A stretch of 64,000 bases of DNA from Oncomelania hupensis (Eukaryota; Mollusca; Gastropoda; Littorinimorpha; Pomatiopsidae), in contig CM072513.1 in assembly GCA_036898135.1 (NCBI GenBank), forward strand, positions 78,247,463 to 78,311,462, written 5' to 3'. A program made the translations under genes and the position numbers. Below, piece by piece: positions 58,896 to 64,000 of this stretch. The notes under the pieces are model-generated. The model had not been told where the DNA came from. It searched no databases and was given only the letters and a program-made list of their open reading frames with translations. The stretch's first letter is position 1, and each line of letters begins with the position of its first letter.

Positions 58896-59255
58896 GGCGC
58901 AGAGGGTTAGTTGCTGCTTTCCTATGCCGAAGGTCGCGGGTTCGATTCCCGCAAGGGGCGAACTGTACGAGACTGTTCAGGTCATCGAGGGTTTTCTCTG
59001 GGTACTCCTGTTTCTTACCTGCCTTCAATAATGTTATTGGATGCAGTCAATCTAAATTTTTAGATTTCTTCTGCGTTTTCTAATAGCGAACTTTTTGCCT
59101 TTACAACACATGTTTGAGTGTTAGATGTGCGTTTGCCGTGTGTGAGAAGTTGGGTGAAACACGTGAGTGTGTATGTTGGTAAAGATCGCCGCTCTTTGAG
59201 TTAGATTGTTCATTTTGGGAAAAACCGCGAAGTTAGCATCCACTATTATTATGAT
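58893..59255 (+). mobile_element. SINE family A, full length
   Basis: tRNA-like head GTGGCGCAGAGGGTTAGTTG, B box GGGTTCGATTCCC, body CAGGTCATCGAGGGTTTTCT and ACACATGTTTGAGTGTTAGA, end AGTTAGCATCCACTATTATT. It is the best preserved head of the family in this window. Confidence 0.82.
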
Positions 59256-59701
59256 TTTTGGTGACCAGATTCTTTTTCTCCCCGACAATGGGGAAATGAA
59301 AAGGAAAGCTTGATACTTTTCGGGCCTTTGTAAATAGCTTTTTTCTTTTAAAACCTTTTGTACATATATCCCTCCCCCACCCCCCAGCCACCCCCAGCGA
59401 TATCAAGGTGTTTTGGTCCTCTTTGACTTCAATGTTTTATGGACTTAAATAAAGATATACTACTACTTTTCGGGTAGGGCGAGCGCAGTGGTGACGATGA
59501 TTACAGTAAGGTCGAGTAGAATTCATAAAAATAGTCAGGATGAAGAGTAGAATTGGATCATCGATGATTTATTAAAAACGAGAATGATTCTGATTTGTTG
59601 ACGATTGTTTGAATGCTGACTATGATGGGGGTCATGACGATGATGGGAATGGTCGTTGTTTCGTATTAGTTTATTTTTCCACCATTTCCCATACCGTTTC
59701 T

Positions 59702-59790
59702 GTCTGTCTGTCTCTCTCTGTCTCTCTCTCTGTCTCTCTGTCTCTCTCTCTGTCTCTGTCTCTCTCTCTCTGTCTCTGTCTCTCTCTCTG

Positions 59791-59866
<76 letters not shown>
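59702..59866. repeat. (CT)n microsatellite block
   Basis: CT run with regular GTCT interruptions in the first half. Confidence 0.95.
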
Positions 59867-59868
<2 letters not shown>

Positions 59869-60068
59869 CTTGTTTCTTGCTCCTTTCGCTCTCCCCCGCT
59901 CTTTTCTCACCCTTTATCCTCTGTCATTCTCTAATCTAACACCCACCATCATACTGAAGGAACGACTATGAGGCACCCAATGCAGTACAAGGAGATCTGG
60001 CCGGATGTTTAGCACGGAGCAAACACAATAGACCCCATTAGTGATATTACTAACATTCGCCATCAACA

Positions 60069-61341
60069 TCCTATCCTATCCTATCCTATCTTATTCTATC
60101 CCGTAACCCAAACGTTGTTGGGGCACCACAGATGATCGTTTGACCAGCGTACTCCATCTTTCTCTGTCCTCAGCAACCCTCATAGCTTCGCTCAGTGTCA
60201 ACCCAGTTTATTTTCGAATGTTGTCCTACCACCTCTTTTTTTGTCTCCCTCTTCTTCTATATCCTTGCACCGTGTCTTGCAGGATGGTCTTTGCAAGGTC
60301 TGATGCTCTGGTGACGTGGCCATGCCATCGGAGTTTCCGTTCCTTCACCACTGTGAGCATGCCGTCGTGTTGTCCAGTAGCTTGTGTGATGGTTTGTCGG
60401 ACTTCATCGCTGGTGATGTGCTGGGTATAGGAAATGCCCAAAAGTCTTCTGTAGCACCTCATCTTCATGCTTTGTATTCTTCGTTGTAGGTCTGCTGTGA
60501 GGGCCCATGTTTCGCAAGCCAATAGGAAGATGAAGATGACAATGGAGCGCAGCAACCTTACCTTGGAGTGTAGACTGATTGATGGTCATGTCTTTCGAAA
60601 TGGGCTTCAACCTTGTCAGGGCAGCAGTTGTTTGTGCGATCCTGGAGAGGACTTCCTGTCGGGATCCATTGTATGATACAATGGCTAATAAATATTTGAA
60701 GCTATGCACTGTTTTGAGGGATCGGCCTTGGACTTTGATGTCCATGTTGATGCCATTGGTGCTGTTGGACATCAATTTAGTCTTTTCTTCACTTCACATA
60801 TTTGAATTCCAAAAGGCCCTGGAGGTTTTGTCAAACCTGTGCACCTTCTGTTCAATTTCTTGTTCGTCTCCAGCCAGTCCATCAATGTCATCCGCAAAAC
60901 GGAGGTTGGAGACTGCTCTACCACCTATGCTGACTGTGTCTTCGTGATCTGCAAGGGCATTTGACATGATGCGCTCTAGGAAGATGTTAAAGAGTGTTGG
61001 AGATAGTAGGCATCCTTGACGCACGCCGATTGCTGTTCTGAACCAGTTCCCGATGGCGCTGTTGTGGAGGACTGCACTGTAGCCTTGTCATGCAGGCTTT
61101 TGATGACTTCAGTAATGTTAGGGCTGATGTTGTACACTCTCTTGATTGCCCACAGAGCTGCATGCCAGACTCGGTCAAACGCTTTCTTGAAGTCTACAAA
61201 CACATGATATATATATTTTGGTGCTGTAGGTATTTCTCGCAGATTATTCTGAGGTTGAAAATCTGTTCAGTGGTACTCCGCCCTGCCCTGAATCCTGCTT
61301 GTTCTTCGGCTAAGATTTGTTCATTTTAGGGTTTCAATCTG
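60069..61341 (-). mobile_element. RTE-like LINE, 3' half of the longest copy
   Basis: Minus strand. (CCTAT)n tail at 60069-60102. Upstream it encodes FVDFKKAFDRVWHAALWAI, RQGCLLSPTLFNIFLERI, AVSNLRFADDIDGLAGDEQ (FADD box), ETWALTADLQRRIQ and RRLLGISYTQHITSDEV. Frameshifts are present. Its 5' half resumes at 62831. Confidence 0.85.
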
Positions 61342-61346
61342 TTGAG

Positions 61347-62830
61347 TGTGACGGTGGGTCTATTGGTCTATTGGTGCTGGGCTCTGCACAATGGAATGCT
61401 ATTACTTATTCGTCTTTCGTCTGCGGGGATTCGGCTAGTTAAATCACCCTATGACTAATCTTAATACATTTATTTTTTTGGTCCAGTCTGTGTGAGGATA
61501 TGATTACAGAGATAGGGAGAAACATGTAAAGATTCACTGACACACTAGCTCTCGCACGGCTATGAAACATAGGTAGTCCAGCCACTTGTTAACAGTAAAT
61601 ATCACACATTTATTTCCTCTACTCTATATTTAATTCTAAACAATATATTAACTTAAATGTCCAAAATGTACTATATCTGGGATTAACTTAACAGTCCAAA
61701 TTCACTTCGAGTAGTTCGCTCCTTGATGGGTCTATGCTGCTACTGTTCTCGATAGTTTCGTTCTATATCATCATTGGGCTATTTGTTCTGTTTGGCCTAA
61801 TGTTCTTGTTTCTGGAGAGTGGACTACCGCCCAGTCCTTCTAGATCAGTGTTTGTGCACCTTTTCGGTGTCACTTAACTTTATCGTTGAGGTGCGGTGCC
61901 GTTGTCTCCTCTTCTCGTTTGTTGACTATTGGACTATCGGAGCTCAACGCTCGGTGCTCCATAATGTCAGGGTTGACTCTCAGTGGGGTCTATCTCCTGC
62001 CTCGGACCAAGCCTGCTCGTCTGCAAAACATAAGACGAGTTTCTGCAATGCCTTGTTTACAAAGGGTGTGCGGAGCGTCTCACTGATGGCAGAAACAGCC
62101 CTCAGTGATCGCGTCCACTTATACATATAAGAGACAAACAATCTTTTACGTCCGTGGTCCACTGGAATCTCCAACATAATTCTAAAACATATACATATCA
62201 TGGCTAACATAAACACAGGGAGAGGTAATTAATAAAATACTCATTCTCCGGTACAGCCGCTGGTCTGCAATAATACACATAGGAGAAACAACAGTTGGTC
62301 AGTGTGGGGCTACCTCGTAGTTTCGAGACCCGGTCGCGGGTTAGCCACGTGGTCAAGCAGTTTTACTAACATTCACAATTATAAAACATCGCAAATCTGC
62401 ACAAACATAATCCAACAATAATATCCATAAATCGCGGTGAAACAAAAAATCGATCATTTACCTTTTTGACAATGTCAGGCTATTGCTATACTGCGATGAA
62501 TGAATTTCACCCGTCACCGGCGTAGTCTGCTGAGAGAGTTTTCAGCGTGTGCGTCCTTCTCGTGGGAGGTTCGACAAAGAATGATCTATCTTAACGCTGT
62601 GGTCACTAAAGCGCGCGATCTCTCGCGATACCTGTAGCGCCCTCGTGCGGGGGTGACGGATATAAGTCAGCAGGATGAGGTCACTGTCTAACTAGTGAAG
62701 AGTTAGCCTACACATACTAATAACAATTGACTTCTGTCGTCTGCTAGGTAGCGACTTTAAGCTACAAGGGCCAAAGAAGGATGAACTATTTGAGGCCTTA
62801 GTGCTGGGTCCAATCTAGCCTATTGTGACA
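61347..62830. mobile_element. 1.48-kb LTR-like insertion inside the LINE, 5-bp target duplication
   Basis: TTGAG at 61342-61346 and 62831-62835 flank a 1484-bp block with TG...CA ends (TGTGACGGTGGG ... CCTATTGTGACA). No convincing ORF or internal repeat is visible, so a long solo LTR fits best. Orientation is undetermined. Confidence 0.55.
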
Positions 62831-63440
62831 TTGAGTATTATTTCAAGGAGGACCTTGCGGGGATGGCTGGTGAGGCTGATTGTGCAGTAATTTTCACACC
62901 CCTGAAGGTTACCATTTTTGGGACGAGTGATGACAAGCGACTGGGTCCATGGTGTAGGACACTTCCCACTCTGCCAGATCTTGTTACAGATAATGGTGAG
63001 GGCGTCAATCATCGCTTCTCCTCCTGCTTGAAGCAATTCTGCGGGTATGTTGTCCACTACCGCTGACTTCCCATTCTTCAGCGAATGCACTGCTGCCCCA
63101 ACTTCTTCTCGGAATATTGGGAGGATTTCTTCTTCTTCTCTGTTCTGGGGACATGCTAGAACTAATGGGTCTACGCTTGGTGTGTGGTTTGTAAAAGTCA
63201 AAGCAGTACTCTGTCCATCTATCCAAAACTTCTTGTTCTTCTATAATGCATATGCCAGACTTGCTTTGGATCGTGGAGACCATGAAGTCGGGCCATTATG
63301 GTTTCAAGCGTGTAACTGTGTTCTTCCTAAATTGCTGCGGGTGCTTGTCTGAATCCGAATTAGATTGCCTGTAACCAGATGGATTATTCCTCCATCATTT
63401 TTGACTCGCTTGTGTGCAGCATTGTAAGTCCCTAGTTTAT
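62831..63440 (-). mobile_element. RTE-like LINE, 5' half of the longest copy
   Basis: Minus strand. Encodes AVHSLKNGKSAVVDNIPAEL, TIICNKIWQSGKCPTPWTQS and ENYCTISLTSHPRKVLLEII, the region before the RT palm in RTE-like ORF2, and further upstream EVLDRWTEYCFDFY. It is collinear with the 3' half at 60069-61341. The 5' limit is approximate. Confidence 0.8.
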
Positions 63441-63461
63441 TCACTCCAAAACATTTTTATT

Positions 63462-63600
63462 GTTATTATTTCCTTATATAGCGCTTTTTTTTTTAGCTCA
63501 AAATCGGCTCAAGGCGCTGGCCGAAACAAGATCAAAATCCATCCCGCCCGAAGCGCTCACTGGCTGCTTTAAACGCCTAACGCCACAGACAACTGAGCCC
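63462..63600 (-). mobile_element. SINE family B, 3' fragment
   Basis: TTATATAGCGCTTTTTTTTT and CGGCTCAAGGCGCTGGCCGA on the plus strand are the reverse of the family B 3' end. 63601-64000 has (AC)n at ~63720-63750 and nothing else recognised. Confidence 0.65.
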
Positions 63601-64000
63601 ATTCATGGGACATCTGGGGTGGAAGAGAAGGGATTTTTTTAAATTTATTTATGTGTATGTCTTTTCCATTGTAATAATAAGAAAATGAAACCACAAACTC
63701 AAGCGTGCACGCGCACTTTCTCACACACACACACACACGCACGCACACATACATCTATTAAAACTACACAATGATGAGTGTGACAGCTAGGCGTATGTTA
63801 GAGGGAAGATCCTCACCATGCAGCGGTAGCAAGCACACACATATACACACATAATGTTTACAATCAAACCACCTCAAAGAAACTGTCCAACAAGAGAAAC
63901 AATCAATGATTTGGCCAAATCAACACATAAATCAAAGCCAACGGTATCCATAGAAGTTAAGGACTGAAAGCAAAATTACAAAGTAAAATTAAAAAAAAAA

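Overview
The window is animal nuclear DNA, most likely from a mollusc or another lophotrochozoan invertebrate. I infer this from intron-rich animal-type genes with consensus GT/AG splice sites and from very dense repeats: tRNA-derived SINEs ending in (ATT)n, several LINE clades, mariner and Ty3-type elements, and many microsatellites. There is nothing prokaryotic here: no operons, CRISPR arrays or rRNA genes were seen. The species call is an inference, not something the sequence states.

The left end holds a head-to-head gene pair. On the minus strand, three coding exons (99-1245) encode the N-terminal part of PIGH, a subunit of the GPI-GlcNAc transferase; the gene runs off the left edge. On the plus strand, 23 coding exons (1663-27875) encode 840 residues of VPS39/Vam6, the late-endosome/lysosome tethering subunit of HOPS. 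The two start codons are 417 bp apart, which implies a shared bidirectional promoter. It contains CCAAT boxes and a palindromic GTCATGTGAC E-box of the MiT/TFE (CLEAR/M-box) kind, 77 bp before the VPS39 ATG. The last ~50-57 residues of VPS39, with the Cys-rich zinc-binding end, were not found. The final intron therefore either exceeds 36 kb and runs out of the window, or the locus is rearranged.

The VPS39 introns carry SINEs, a 5'-truncated LINE (13.5-14.3 kb), a 400-nt pure pyrimidine tract, solo LTRs, an internally deleted mariner inside LINE debris (17.4-18.2 kb), a frameshifted L2-like LINE interrupted by a 629-bp retroposon with a 15-bp target duplication (18.2-20.8 kb), and a full SINE with a perfect 16-bp target duplication (23.5-23.9 kb).

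From 28 kb to the right end there is no confident host gene apart from a possible two-exon minus-strand gene with an acidic C-terminus (28996-29597). This part holds a 2.4-kb minisatellite of 48-bp units with 192-bp higher-order structure (31.0-33.4 kb), TTC and TA tracts, and a young but defective 5.6-kb Ty3-type LTR retrotransposon (39031-44612). That element has a perfect 5-bp target duplication, integrase upstream of reverse transcriptase remnants, a deleted RT/RNase H core, and an array of perfect heat-shock elements just before gag. Further right are solo LTRs (one inside a SINE), many 3' fragments of an RTE-like LINE ending in a (CCTAT)n tail, a long LINE copy split by a 1.48-kb LTR-like insertion (60.1-63.4 kb), and a set of foldback palindromes with ACT/AGT trinucleotide arms (56.6-57.3 kb).
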